64,000 bases of DNA from Alistipes timonensis JC136 (GCF_900107675.1 NZ_FNRI01000005.1:186001-250000), one strand, 5' to 3'. Shown: positions 34,642 to 43,607, counted from the first letter of the stretch. Made by a program: numbers and translations. Notes: a model not told the origin generated them from the sequence alone.

Positions 34642-35279
34642 AACATTTCAAACGTAAATCCCTCGAAACCATTCAACTGCATCGTGGCCCCCGCAAGCAG
34701 GGGGCTGCCCCCGACGCCCACCGAGCGCATGCCGGCACGCGCCGCGGCCTCGATGCCTGCGGCGGCATCCTCGAACACTACGCAGTTTTCGGGCCGTACA
34801 CCGACCGCTTCCGCCCCTTTGGAAAAGACCTCGGGGTCGGGCTTGGGACGCGAGACCCCGGTGCCGTCGACGACGGCGTCGAACAGCGGACGCAATTCAC
34901 AACGGTCGAGGATCGTCCCGGCGTTCTTCGACGCAGAGCCCAGCACGGTCAGCACCCCGTGGGCGCGCACGTCGCGCAGGAACGCAACGGCTCCCGGAAG
35001 CACCTCCGCAGGCGTCATGGCCGAGACATAAGCCAGATAGCGGGCGTTCTTCTCCGCAGCGAGGCGCTCCTTTTCGGCCGGGGAAAAGCGTTCATTCATC
35101 CCTCCGGCGCGCAGCACGATGTCGAGCGAAGCCATGCGGCTCACCCCTTTGGTGGCTTCGCCCGCGGCGGGCGTGAATTCAAAACCCAGGTCCCGGGCCA
35201 GTGAGGCCCACGCCAGGTAGTGGTAGCGGGCCGTGTCGACGATTACCCCGTCGAGATCAAACAGGCAGCAAGCGATCAT
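34623..35279 (-). CDS. pgmB: beta-phosphoglucomutase (HAD family)
   Basis: Converts the beta-glucose-1-phosphate made by GH65 into glucose-6-phosphate. 218 residues from ATG 35279; longer upstream frames lack homology. HAD motif I is FDLDGVIVDTA with nucleophile Asp8 and acid/base Asp10. LGSASKNAG is motif II, VSRPKPDPEVF contains the motif III Lys, and FEDAAAGIEAA is motif IV. The order pgmB-GH65-GH13 and the overlap support one transcript. Confidence 0.92.
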   Translation of the reverse strand: MIACCLFDLDGVIVDTARYHYLAWASLARDLGFEFTPAAGEATKGVSRMASLDIVLRAGGMNERFSPAEKERLAAEKNARYLAYVSAMTPAEVLPGAVAFLRDVRAHGVLTVLGSASKNAGTILDRCELRPLFDAVVDGTGVSRPKPDPEVFSKGAEAVGVRPENCVVFEDAAAGIEAAARAGMRSVGVGGSPLLAGATMQLNGFEGFTFEMLCKEID

Positions 35280-35392
35280 TTTTTCGTAATTTCGGACGTT
35301 AAAGATACTATTTTTTCCCGACATCCGCCCCATCGCCTGCACACTTATATAATAACTGCGCGACACGTCGTTTCATTTCTACAAATAATTAC

Positions 35393-35400
35393 TATCTTTG
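35393..35400 (+). promoter_or_regulatory. -7 element of the wza-wzc unit
   Basis: TATCTTTG matches TAnnTTTG, 35 bp before the wza start. The -33 region has TTT (35371-35373) rather than TTG. Confidence 0.5.
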
Positions 35401-35435
35401 CGTCGTAATTTTACTAAACACGCCTTATTTTTAAC

Positions 35436-36233
35436 ATGAATCAACTCCGTCTTCTGATCGGGAGCTTGTTCCTCGCTATCCTGCTCGTTTCGTGCTCGGC
35501 ACAGAAACGCGTGTGGTATCTGCAGGACGCGCAGCCGTTCACTCCCGAGCAAATCGCCGAAAACGGCCAGATACGCATCAAACCTCTCGACCGCCTGACC
35601 ATCGTCGTCAACAGCAAGGACCCCGAGCTGGCCGTGCCGTTCAACTCTTCGACCTCGTACAACTCGCTGACCGGAAGCAACATCAGCAGCACAGCCAGTT
35701 CGCAAGCCCTGCAGATGCGCACGGTGGATGAAAACGGCATGCTCGACATGCCCGTGATCGGCAAGGTCAAATGCGCGGGCAAAACCCGCAGCGAGCTGGC
35801 CGAGACCATCGCCGACAAAATCCGGGAAGGCGGGTATATCAACGACCCCACGGTCAACGTGCAGTTCGCCGACATGAAGATCTCGGTGATCGGCGAGGTG
35901 CTGCGTCCCGGATTCTACGATGTCACGCGCGACAAGATTTCGATCTTCGATGCGCTGGCCATGGCCGGGGACATGACCGTCTACGGCGTGCGTTCGGAGG
36001 TGATCGTGACGCGCGAAGTCGACGGGGTGCGCACCATTCAGGTGCTCGACCTCACGTCGAAGGAGATTTTCGACTCCCCGGCATTCTACCTCCAGCAGAA
36101 CGACGTGGTATACGTCAAACCCAACAAGTACAAGGCACAGGCCGGAGAGATCAGCCAGAACCGCAACTTCTACCTTTCGCTGGTGGGTACCGCCATCTCG
36201 GTAGCGACGCTCATCGTAACCCTTACCAAATAA
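35436..36233 (+). CDS. wza: polysaccharide export lipoprotein (Wza/OPX family)
   Basis: 265 residues. Lipoprotein signal with lipobox LVSC (Cys20). A Poly_export domain at about 45-150 (GMLDMPVIGKVKCAGKTRSELA) is followed by an SLBB domain (ISVIGEVLRPGFYDVTRDKISIFDALAMAGD) and a C-terminal hydrophobic helix (NFYLSLVGTAISVATLIVTL). It forms the outer-membrane/periplasmic export channel for capsule or exopolysaccharide. Wzc follows after 9 bp. No glycosyltransferase, Wzx or Wzy gene is nearby. Confidence 0.9.
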   Translation: MNQLRLLIGSLFLAILLVSCSAQKRVWYLQDAQPFTPEQIAENGQIRIKPLDRLTIVVNSKDPELAVPFNSSTSYNSLTGSNISSTASSQALQMRTVDENGMLDMPVIGKVKCAGKTRSELAETIADKIREGGYINDPTVNVQFADMKISVIGEVLRPGFYDVTRDKISIFDALAMAGDMTVYGVRSEVIVTREVDGVRTIQVLDLTSKEIFDSPAFYLQQNDVVYVKPNKYKAQAGEISQNRNFYLSLVGTAISVATLIVTLTK

Positions 36234-36242
36234 CCGCCCGAC

Positions 36243-38699
36243 ATGACCGAACAGCAGATCAATTCCCCGCAGCAACAGGGAAACGATGAAATGACCGGCG
36301 CCGTTACGCTGCACGACATCATCCGCATGGTCATAGCCAACTGGTATTGGTTCGTGCTCTCGGCCCTCGTATGCCTTAGTCTGGCTTACTATTACCTGGC
36401 AAGCACGCCCAAGATATACAGCCGCACGGCGACCATCCTCGTCAAAGACAGCCGCAAGGGAGGCGACCTCGAGTTGACGGCGTTCAGCGACCTGGCCGGA
36501 TTCCAGAACCGCCGCAGCGTCGACAACGAGGTCTTCATCCTCCAGTCGCGCCGCCTGATGACCGAGGTCGTCAAACGCCTCGACCTCACGGTCAGCTACT
36601 CGGTCCGCGAACGCCTCCGCAGGCGCGACCTCTACGCACAGTCGCCTGTCGAGGTGACGTTCGTCAACGACAGCGACAACCAGTCGCTCTCCATGGAGAT
36701 CACCCCGCTGGAAGGCGACAAGGTGAGGCTGACGAATTTCGAGGACAGGTTCGTCACCAAACAGGAGACCCGCAGCAGCATCACGGCCGCCTACGGCGAC
36801 ACGATCCCGACCCCCGTCGGGCAGGTCATCGTACGGAAAAGCCTCTACATGAAGCCCGAATACACGGGCGTGCCGATCCGCGTGGTGAAAAATTCGCTCT
36901 CGCGCACGACCAACGCCTACCGCAACGCCGTGAAGAGCGACGTGGCCAACAAGCAGGCTTCGGTGGTGACGATCTCGATGAACAACTCCGTGCCCCGGCG
37001 CGCCGAAGACATCCTCAACACGCTGATCTCCGTCTACAACGAGGACGCCATCGACGACAAGCGCCGCGTATCGGTGACGACCGCCGAGTTTATCAAAGCC
37101 CGTCTGGCGGTCATCGGCCGGGAGCTGGGCGACGTGGACCGCGACATCGAGGACATCAAAAAGGACAACCAGATGGTCGACATCACCTCGGAGGCCGCAC
37201 GCAGCGTCTCGGAGAGCAGCAAATACAAGGCCGAGGGGCTTTCGCTCGAGAACCAGATCAACGTCGCCGAGTTCATTCGCACCTATCTGAACGATCCGAA
37301 AAACGCCGGGGAGCTGATTCCCATGATGGCGTCGGTGACCAATCAGGGTATCTCGTCGCAAATCGCGGATTACAACAACGCCATCCTGCGGCGTGAAAAA
37401 CTGATGGAGAACAGTTCGGACCGCAGCCCCGTGATCCAGGACCTCGACAACCTGCTGGCATCCGTGCGCCGCTCGATCGTCGCATCGCTCGACTCGCACA
37501 TCTCGACACTCATCATCCAGCGCGACGCCATGCGCAAGGAGGAGACGCAGGCCAACCGCCGCATTTCCACCATGCCTTCGCAGGAAAAAGTCATCCTGGG
37601 CATCACCCGCCAGCAGAAGATCAAAGAGGAGCTGTTCCTCTACCTGCTCAACAAGCAGGAGGAGACGCAGCTCAACTACGCCGTCGCCGAGAGCAACGCC
37701 CGCATCATCGACCTGGCATACGGCAATACGCTCCCCGTGTCGCCGCGCCCGATGCTGATTCTGGCCATCGCACTGATCGTAGGTCTGGCGATCCCGTTCG
37801 GACTGCTCTACCTGATCGGCATGCTCGACACGACCATCCGCGGCCGCAAGGACGTGGAGGACAACATCAGCGCCCCGTTCCTGGGCGACATCCCCTACTC
37901 CGAAGGCGGAGCCGGCGGAGATTCCGGAATCGTGGTGCGCGAAACGGGCCGCGACGCCCTGTCGGAAGCGTTCCGCATGCTGCGTTCGAGCATGACGTTC
38001 ATGAACGTCTCGGCCGGAAACGAGATACACACCATCCTCTTCACCTCGTCGGATCCCCACGCGGGCAAGACCTTCGTGGCGACGAACCTGGCGACGACGC
38101 TGGCCATGGCCGGCAAACGGGTGCTGCTGATCGACCTCGACCTCCGGCGCCACGCCCTCTCGTCCCAGCTGGGCCACGGCAACTGCAAGACGGGTATCAC
38201 CAGTTATCTCGCAGGAACCACCGGCCTCGACAAACTGATCGCCAAGACCGGATTCCACGACAACCTCGACGTGATCTACGCCGGCATTCAGCCGCCCAAC
38301 CCTACGGAGATGCTCCTCTCGAACAAGCTCGACAAGATGATGGCGGAACTGCGCAAAGAGTATGACTACATCTTCATCGACAGCACGCCCGCCATGTCAG
38401 TGGCCGACGCCATCATCACCGACCGTCTCTCGGACCTCTGCATCTACATCGTACGCGAAGGCGTACTCGACCGGCGCCAACTGCCCGACATCGAGCGCCT
38501 CTACCGCGAGAAGAAACTGCACAACATGGCCATCGTCCTGAACGGGACACGCTCGCGCCGTCACGGTTACGGATATGGATACGGGTACGGTTACGGCTAC
38601 GGATATGGATACGGTTACGGCGATGAATACAAGGAGGTAAGCTACCGCAAGCGCATCAAAAGCTTCTTCCGTTCGTTGTCCCACAAAATCAAACGATAA
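36243..38699 (+). CDS. wzc: polysaccharide co-polymerase with bacterial tyrosine kinase domain
   Basis: 818 residues. Wzz-type chain-length domain with a first membrane helix at about 29-50 (WYWFVLSALVCLSLAYYYL), long periplasmic coiled segments, and a second helix at about 500-525 (PMLILAIALIVGLAIPFGLLYL). The cytoplasmic BY-kinase has Walker A DPHAGKT (Lys609), Walker A' VLLIDLDLRR and Walker B YDYIFIDSTP. The tail has nine Gly-Tyr repeats plus two more Tyr (DEYKEVSY), an expected autophosphorylation cluster, then a basic end. It controls polymerisation and export with Wza. Confidence 0.92.
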   Translation: MTEQQINSPQQQGNDEMTGAVTLHDIIRMVIANWYWFVLSALVCLSLAYYYLASTPKIYSRTATILVKDSRKGGDLELTAFSDLAGFQNRRSVDNEVFILQSRRLMTEVVKRLDLTVSYSVRERLRRRDLYAQSPVEVTFVNDSDNQSLSMEITPLEGDKVRLTNFEDRFVTKQETRSSITAAYGDTIPTPVGQVIVRKSLYMKPEYTGVPIRVVKNSLSRTTNAYRNAVKSDVANKQASVVTISMNNSVPRRAEDILNTLISVYNEDAIDDKRRVSVTTAEFIKARLAVIGRELGDVDRDIEDIKKDNQMVDITSEAARSVSESSKYKAEGLSLENQINVAEFIRTYLNDPKNAGELIPMMASVTNQGISSQIADYNNAILRREKLMENSSDRSPVIQDLDNLLASVRRSIVASLDSHISTLIIQRDAMRKEETQANRRISTMPSQEKVILGITRQQKIKEELFLYLLNKQEETQLNYAVAESNARIIDLAYGNTLPVSPRPMLILAIALIVGLAIPFGLLYLIGMLDTTIRGRKDVEDNISAPFLGDIPYSEGGAGGDSGIVVRETGRDALSEAFRMLRSSMTFMNVSAGNEIHTILFTSSDPHAGKTFVATNLATTLAMAGKRVLLIDLDLRRHALSSQLGHGNCKTGITSYLAGTTGLDKLIAKTGFHDNLDVIYAGIQPPNPTEMLLSNKLDKMMAELRKEYDYIFIDSTPAMSVADAIITDRLSDLCIYIVREGVLDRRQLPDIERLYREKKLHNMAIVLNGTRSRRHGYGYGYGYGYGYGYGYGYGDEYKEVSYRKRIKSFFRSLSHKIKR
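38565..38618 (+). repeat. nine tandem Gly-Tyr codon pairs in wzc
   Basis: 54 bp = nine 6-bp units of GGN-TAY. The units vary at third positions, but a composite block (ggt tac gga tat gga tac) appears at both the start and the end of the array. Length change keeps the frame and alters the number of phosphorylatable tyrosines. Confidence 0.85.
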
Positions 38700-38702
38700 C
38701 AA

Positions 38703-39092
38703 ATGGCAATCAAGGACGCGACGATAGCAATCGACTTCGACGGCACGGTGGTAACACACGCCTACCCCGAAATCGGGGAGGATGCGGGAGCCGTCCCTGT
38801 ACTGAAAGAACTCACCGGCAACGGATGCCGGCTCATACTCTACACGATGCGCCACGGCAAGCTGCTGGATCAGGCCGCGGAGTGGTTCCGCCGGAACGGC
38901 ATCCCGCTCTACGCCGTGAACGAGAACCCGGGACAGAAGCGCTGGACCTCTTCGCCGAAAGTCCATGCCGACCTCTATATCGACGACAGCAGTCTGGGGT
39001 GCCCCCTGCGGTTCGTGGACGGGGAAAAACGCCCCGTAGCCGACTGGGTCCGCATCCGCGAACAACTGGTGAAAGAGGGATTCCTGGACTGA
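38703..39092 (+). CDS. small HAD-like hydrolase
   Basis: 129 residues. HAD motif I is AIDFDGTVV with Asp11 and Asp13. LILYTMRHG fits motif II, and YIDDSSLGCPL is a motif IV-like acidic loop. There is no cap domain. It resembles the capless HAD group typified by Bacteroides BT0820. It starts 3 bp after the wzc stop, so it is translated with the exporter; whether it acts on nucleotide sugars, lipid phosphate or phosphotyrosine is unknown. A bidirectional terminator follows. Confidence 0.75.
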   Translation: MAIKDATIAIDFDGTVVTHAYPEIGEDAGAVPVLKELTGNGCRLILYTMRHGKLLDQAAEWFRRNGIPLYAVNENPGQKRWTSSPKVHADLYIDDSSLGCPLRFVDGEKRPVADWVRIREQLVKEGFLD

Positions 39093-39116
39093 AAACCAGC
39101 CCGGGCATCCGGCAAT

Positions 39117-39152
39117 AATAAAGCGAGACCTCTTTCGAAGTCTCGCTTTATT
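39117..39152. terminator. bidirectional terminator after HAD gene
   Basis: AATAAAGCGAGAC (39117-39129), 10-nt loop, GTCTCGCTTTATT (39140-39152). A 13-bp perfect stem between convergent genes. Confidence 0.85.
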
Positions 39153-39168
39153 CATATAGGTCGAAACG

Positions 39169-40080
39169 TTATGCCCACAAGTTTTTAGGATATTTCCCGT
39201 CGGCAATCATCTTCTCGATGGCGGCCATCAGCGCCGGTTTGTCCTCCTTGTAGGTGACGCCGTGCCACTGGGCGGCCGAACGCAGCACACGGAGCGTCGC
39301 CGTGCCGTCGCCGATCAGCTTGTTGACCATCGTCGGGATGTAAAATTCCGATTTGAGGTTTTCGTGGTTCTCGGCATACCATTTCGCAAAGTACTCCTTC
39401 GTATGGACGAAGAAATCGGGCGTGAAGCCGAAAAGGTTCATCGAAACCGGCGTATCCTCAGCCAGCTCTTCGTCAGCGCCGCCGTCGTGGAAGACGATCT
39501 TGCCGTCGGGCATGCGCTCGATCTGCGTACGCTCGACCATCGACGTAAGGTCGCCCTTCGGATCGACGCCGCAGACGCCGCGCGAAACCGTGCCGTTCTC
39601 CGAAAGGGTCCGGTTCAGGTCGTAGGCAACCATGCAATAGCTGTTTTTGCTGTCGCCGAGCTTCGAGAGGTAATCACCGATAGTCTTGTAGGCCTCGGCT
39701 CCGTAGAAGTCGTCGGCGTTGATTACGGCGAACGGCTCGTGAACGGCATCGGCTGCCATCATCACGGCGTGGTTGGTACCCCACGGCTTCACACGTCCTT
39801 CGGGAACCGTAAGCCCCTCGGGAAGATAATCGAGCTCCTGAAAAACAAAATCGACGGCGATGCGTCCGCCGAAGCGGTCGGCCGAAAAGACCTCGCGGAA
39901 CTCCTTTTCAAAAGAGTGGCGGATGACGAAGACCACCTTGCCGAAACCGGCGCGGATGGCGTCGTAGACCGAATAATCGATAATGGCCTCGTTGTTGGGA
40001 CCGACGCCGTCCATCTGTTTGAGCGATCCGTAGCGGGAGCCCATGCCCGCCGCCAAGACCAGTAATGTAGGTTTAACCAT
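39169..40080 (-). CDS. sugar-phosphate nucleotidyltransferase family protein
   Basis: 303 residues with the nucleotidyltransferase fold. The P-loop-like LAAGMGSRYGSLKQ (9-22) binds NTP, and INADDFYG supplies the metal-binding Asp. VFVIRHSFEKEFREVF and PWGTNHAVMMA complete the core. It is related to UDP-glucose or dTDP-glucose pyrophosphorylases but is a distinct, shorter group, so the sugar cannot be named. It is monocistronic with a clean promoter (40122-40151). It might supply precursor for the adjacent export system; this is inferred from position only. Confidence 0.8.
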   Translation of the reverse strand: MVKPTLLVLAAGMGSRYGSLKQMDGVGPNNEAIIDYSVYDAIRAGFGKVVFVIRHSFEKEFREVFSADRFGGRIAVDFVFQELDYLPEGLTVPEGRVKPWGTNHAVMMAADAVHEPFAVINADDFYGAEAYKTIGDYLSKLGDSKNSYCMVAYDLNRTLSENGTVSRGVCGVDPKGDLTSMVERTQIERMPDGKIVFHDGGADEELAEDTPVSMNLFGFTPDFFVHTKEYFAKWYAENHENLKSEFYIPTMVNKLIGDGTATLRVLRSAAQWHGVTYKEDKPALMAAIEKMIADGKYPKNLWA

Positions 40081-40121
40081 ACTTTTTTATCTGTTTGTGA
40101 CGTTTAGGTTCAAAGCAATTG

Positions 40122-40151
40122 CAAAGGTAAAAATTTTAAAGGCGATGCCAA
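40122..40151 (-). promoter_or_regulatory. promoter of nucleotidyltransferase gene
   Basis: Minus-strand TTG (40151-40149), 19-bp spacer, TACCTTTG (40129-40122), 41 bp before the start. Confidence 0.65.
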
Positions 40152-40171
40152 AGGTTTTTTGGAATTTTGGC

Positions 40172-40179
40172 TACCTTTG
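40172..40179 (+). promoter_or_regulatory. -7 element of the M23-dxr-rseP unit
   Basis: TACCTTTG, 33 bp before the start; no -33 TTG at the normal distance. Confidence 0.45.
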
Positions 40180-40212
40180 TCAAACGTAACCCTGAAAAAA
40201 CGTTCCCGGAAA

Positions 40213-41082
40213 ATGAAATTTCTGATGAGAATACGGGCGTGGTGGCGCGGGCTGTTCCGCAAACGCCGCTTCAACATGCTCAACGCCACGGACAACTCCG
40301 AGGAGTGGCACATACACCTCTCGCCCGCGAGCATTTTCGCCGGACTGGTGGCGTTCGTCCTGCTGCTGTTCATCCTCACGCTGTCGCTGATGGCGTACAG
40401 CCCCGTGCTGGAGTTCCTGCCCGGATACCGCACCGAGGCCGACCGTTCGCGCGAAAGCCTCCTGCAGAACATCATCCGCCTCGACTCGATGGAGCGCATG
40501 ATGAACGACATGATGACCTACAACCGCAACATCGCCCTCATCATGGAGGGGCGCACCCCGGTGGCGCGGACGCTGGCCACGTCGGACTCGTCGCGCATCA
40601 GCAAGGTGCTGGTGATGCCTTCGGCCGAGGATTCGCTGCTGAGGGCCCAGATGGAAGGCGACGGGGAGTATGCCATAGCCCCCCGCAGCGAGGGGTCGCG
40701 CCGCAAGGTCCGCGAGGCCATCGAACTGGTGACGCCCGTCGAGGGGATCATCACCGGGCATTTCGACATCAAACAGGGGAATTTCGGCGTGAAGATCGCG
40801 GCGGCGGCCGGCGACCGCGTCGCGGCCATCGACAACGGAACGGTCGTGCAGAGCATCTGGGCTCCGGAAACGGGTTACACGGTAGTCCTGCAACATGCCG
40901 GAAACCTGATCTCGATCTACAAGAATCTTTCGCAGTCGCTCGTGTCGGTCGGACAGACCATCCGCCCGGGCGAACTGATCGGATACAATGCCGAAGCCGA
41001 GAACGGTGAGGTGAAACTCTTCGAATTCGAACTCTGGAACAACGGCAAGCCCGTGGACCCGGAGGGATACATCGTCTTCTGA
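40213..41082 (+). CDS. M23/LytM-fold membrane protein lacking zinc ligands
   Basis: 289 residues from ATG 40213 (MKFLMRIRAW); the open frame extends upstream through the promoter, so the longer start is rejected. A basic cytoplasmic tail (1-35), one membrane helix (41-63), a helical stalk (75-115) and a LytM-like domain at about 172-285. The family's zinc and catalytic residues are replaced: H-x-G-V-D reads NFGVK (Asn190, Lys194), Y-x-H reads YKN (Asn238), and HLHFE reads LFEFE (Leu269, Glu271). It is therefore likely a non-enzymatic LytM regulator, like EnvC. It lies 7 bp before dxr. Confidence 0.78.
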   Translation: MKFLMRIRAWWRGLFRKRRFNMLNATDNSEEWHIHLSPASIFAGLVAFVLLLFILTLSLMAYSPVLEFLPGYRTEADRSRESLLQNIIRLDSMERMMNDMMTYNRNIALIMEGRTPVARTLATSDSSRISKVLVMPSAEDSLLRAQMEGDGEYAIAPRSEGSRRKVREAIELVTPVEGIITGHFDIKQGNFGVKIAAAAGDRVAAIDNGTVVQSIWAPETGYTVVLQHAGNLISIYKNLSQSLVSVGQTIRPGELIGYNAEAENGEVKLFEFELWNNGKPVDPEGYIVF

Positions 41083-41089
41083 CAAACAC

Positions 41090-42241
41090 ATGAAACAACG
41101 ACTTGCCATACTGGGTTCGACCGGTTCGATCGGCGTGCAGACGCTCGACATCGTCCGCGAGAACCCCGACCGGTTCGAGGCCCGCATCCTCACGGCCAAC
41201 CGGAACTGGGAGAAACTCGCACAACAGGCCCGGGAATTCGACGCCGATACGGTGGTGATCGCCGACAAGAGCCATTACACCGCCCTGAGCGACGCGCTGG
41301 CCGATACCGACACGAAGGTTTACGCCGGAGAGGAAGCCGTGGCGCAGGTCGCCGGAGGCGGCGGCAGCGAAGTGGTGGTCAACGCCCTGGTGGGCTATGC
41401 GGGGCTGGCGCCCACGGTGGCCGCCATCGAGGCGGGCAAGAAGCTCGCGCTGGCCAACAAGGAGTCGCTCGTGGTGGGCGGAGCCTGTGTGATGCCGCTG
41501 GCCCGGGAGCGGAAGGCTCCGGTGATCCCGATCGACTCGGAACACTCGGCCATCTTCCAGTGCCTCGTGGGCGAACGCGCCCCGGTCAGAAGGCTGATCG
41601 TCACGTGCAGCGGCGGCGCGTTCCGCGACCTCGCGGCCGAAGAGCTGGCGAACGTCACGGTGGAACAGGCGTTGCGCCATCCCCAGTGGGACATGGGCGC
41701 GAAGATCACGATCGACTCGTCGACGCTGGTCAACAAAGGATTCGAGGTGATCGAGGCCCACTGGCTGTTCGGAACCCCGGCCGAGCGGATCTCGGTGCTG
41801 CTCCACCCCCAGTCGATCGTGCATTCGATGGTCGAATTCGAGGACGGGGCGATCAAAGCCCAGTTGGGAACCCCCGATATGCGCATGCCGATCAGCTTCG
41901 CGCTGATGTTCCCCGACCGGGCGAACCGTCCGGGCGAGCGGTTCAACTTCCTGAACCATCCGCAGTTGACCTTCGCCGAGGTGGACCGCGCGAAATACCC
42001 GGCGCTGGAGATCGCCTACGACTGCCTGCGGCGCGGCGGCACGGCGGCCTGCACGATGAACGGGGCGAACGAAGTGGCGGTAGCCGCGTTCCTTGCGCGC
42101 AAGTGCGCGTGGCTCGACATCGTGCGCGCCATCCGTCATGCGCTGGAACACGCGTCGTTCACCGCCTCGCCCACCCTGGCCGATTACGCCGAAGCGAACG
42201 CCGAAGCCCGAGCGCTGGCGGCGGAATTTCTGAAACTGTAA
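41090..42241 (+). CDS. dxr: 1-deoxy-D-xylulose 5-phosphate reductoisomerase
   Basis: Second step of the MEP isoprenoid pathway, NADPH-dependent. 383 residues. The nucleotide motif is LGSTGSIG (8-15), the metal/substrate motif is PIDSEHSAIFQCL, and LVNKGFEVIEAHWLF and HPQSIVHSMVEFEDG are conserved blocks. It lies 7 bp after the M23-like gene and 13 bp before rseP, an arrangement I recall as common in Bacteroidales. Confidence 0.96.
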   Translation: MKQRLAILGSTGSIGVQTLDIVRENPDRFEARILTANRNWEKLAQQAREFDADTVVIADKSHYTALSDALADTDTKVYAGEEAVAQVAGGGGSEVVVNALVGYAGLAPTVAAIEAGKKLALANKESLVVGGACVMPLARERKAPVIPIDSEHSAIFQCLVGERAPVRRLIVTCSGGAFRDLAAEELANVTVEQALRHPQWDMGAKITIDSSTLVNKGFEVIEAHWLFGTPAERISVLLHPQSIVHSMVEFEDGAIKAQLGTPDMRMPISFALMFPDRANRPGERFNFLNHPQLTFAEVDRAKYPALEIAYDCLRRGGTAACTMNGANEVAVAAFLARKCAWLDIVRAIRHALEHASFTASPTLADYAEANAEARALAAEFLKL

Positions 42242-42254
42242 CCACATTCCGACA

Positions 42255-43586
42255 ATGGATATTTTAGTCAAAATCATTCAGTTCTTCCTCTGTTTCACCA
42301 TTCTCGTGGGCATTCACGAGCTGGGACACTACATCATGGCGCGGGTCTTCAAAATCCGCGTCGACAAGTTCTACATCTTCTTCGACCTGGGATTCTCGCT
42401 GTTCAAATTCCGGCGCGGGCACACCGAATACGGACTGGGCTGGCTGCCGCTGGGCGGATACTGCAAGATCGCCGGCATGATCGACGAATCGATGGACAAG
42501 GAGTATCAGAAACAGCCCCCGCAGCCCTGGGAATTCCGGTCAAAACCCGCCTGGAAACGCTTCCTGGTGATGATCGCCGGCGTGGTGATGAACGTCGTGC
42601 TGGCCGTGGCCATCTACATCGGCGTCTGCTATACCTGGGGCGACGCCTATTTCTCGAACGAGGATGCCAAATGGGGCTACAACTTCAACGAAGCGGGCCA
42701 CAGTCTCGGATTCCGCGACGGGGACCGGCTGGTGAGCATCGACGGCGAGGCGGTGGAGAACCCGATGGTGTTCCTCAACTCGCTGCTGATCACCGAGGGC
42801 GACCGCCGCGTGGTCGTGGAGCGCGACGGAGAGCAGGTGGAACTGACGCTCCCGCTCGCCGAGCTGATCGCCATGCGTCAGAACAAGGGCTATGAAAAAC
42901 TCCTCGTCCAGCGCATGCCCTTCCTGATCGACAGCGTCGTGGCGCCGACAGCCGCACAACTGCTGAAAGGCGACGAGATCGTCGCCATCGAGAGCCGGCG
43001 CACGGCGGACCGTTACGAAAAGATGGATTACCGCGATTACAGGTCCTATCTGCAACTCCATGCCGGCGACACGGTGCAGCTGACCGTCCTGCGCGACGGC
43101 GGGACGCTGGAACTTCCCGTTCCCGTCTCCGCCGAGGGAACGATCGGCGTGATCGTGCAAAACCCCTACACGCTCCGCACGCAGACGTACACCTTCTGGG
43201 AGTCGATCCCGGCAGGTTTCCGCAGGGCCGGCGACATGATCTCCTCCTACTGGGAGCAGTTGAAGATGATCGTGCAGCCCAAGACCAAGATGTACGAGGA
43301 GCTGGGCGGGTTCATCGCCATCGGCAGCATCTTCCCCTCGTCGTGGGACTGGCAGGATTTCTGGCTGAAGACCGCCTTCCTGTCGATCATCCTCGCCGTG
43401 ATGAACATTCTGCCCATCCCGGGACTCGACGGCGGGCACGCGATATTCACCTTCTGGGAGATGGTGACGGGCCGCAAAGTGAGCGACAAGGTGCTGGAAG
43501 GAGCGCAGTACGTCGGGCTTATCATCATCCTGTTCCTGCTGCTCTACGCCAACGGAAACGACATATACCGCTTCTTCATCAAATAA
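42255..43586 (+). CDS. rseP: site-2 protease RseP (M50)
   Basis: 443-residue intramembrane zinc protease. HELGH (21-25) in the first helix and GLDGGH with Asp392 near the C-terminus are the metal ligands. One or two PDZ-like domains lie between (about 145-330: RDGDRLVSIDGEAVENP; APTAAQLLKGDEIVAIESR). The family cuts anti-sigma factors within the membrane. This could include the FecR protein encoded 900 bp downstream, an inference from family knowledge. A terminator follows. Confidence 0.94.
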   Translation: MDILVKIIQFFLCFTILVGIHELGHYIMARVFKIRVDKFYIFFDLGFSLFKFRRGHTEYGLGWLPLGGYCKIAGMIDESMDKEYQKQPPQPWEFRSKPAWKRFLVMIAGVVMNVVLAVAIYIGVCYTWGDAYFSNEDAKWGYNFNEAGHSLGFRDGDRLVSIDGEAVENPMVFLNSLLITEGDRRVVVERDGEQVELTLPLAELIAMRQNKGYEKLLVQRMPFLIDSVVAPTAAQLLKGDEIVAIESRRTADRYEKMDYRDYRSYLQLHAGDTVQLTVLRDGGTLELPVPVSAEGTIGVIVQNPYTLRTQTYTFWESIPAGFRRAGDMISSYWEQLKMIVQPKTKMYEELGGFIAIGSIFPSSWDWQDFWLKTAFLSIILAVMNILPIPGLDGGHAIFTFWEMVTGRKVSDKVLEGAQYVGLIIILFLLLYANGNDIYRFFIK

Positions 43587-43607
43587 CGGCGGGGACGCCG
43601 AACAGTT

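Noticed and set aside
35379..38258. 959-codon minus-strand open frame opposite wza and wzc
   Set aside because: Same composition artefact; wza and wzc carry clear motifs on the plus strand.
38565..38618. Short tandem repeat considered as a CRISPR or intergenic satellite
   Set aside because: It is in frame inside wzc and encodes Gly-Tyr pairs; no spacers are present.
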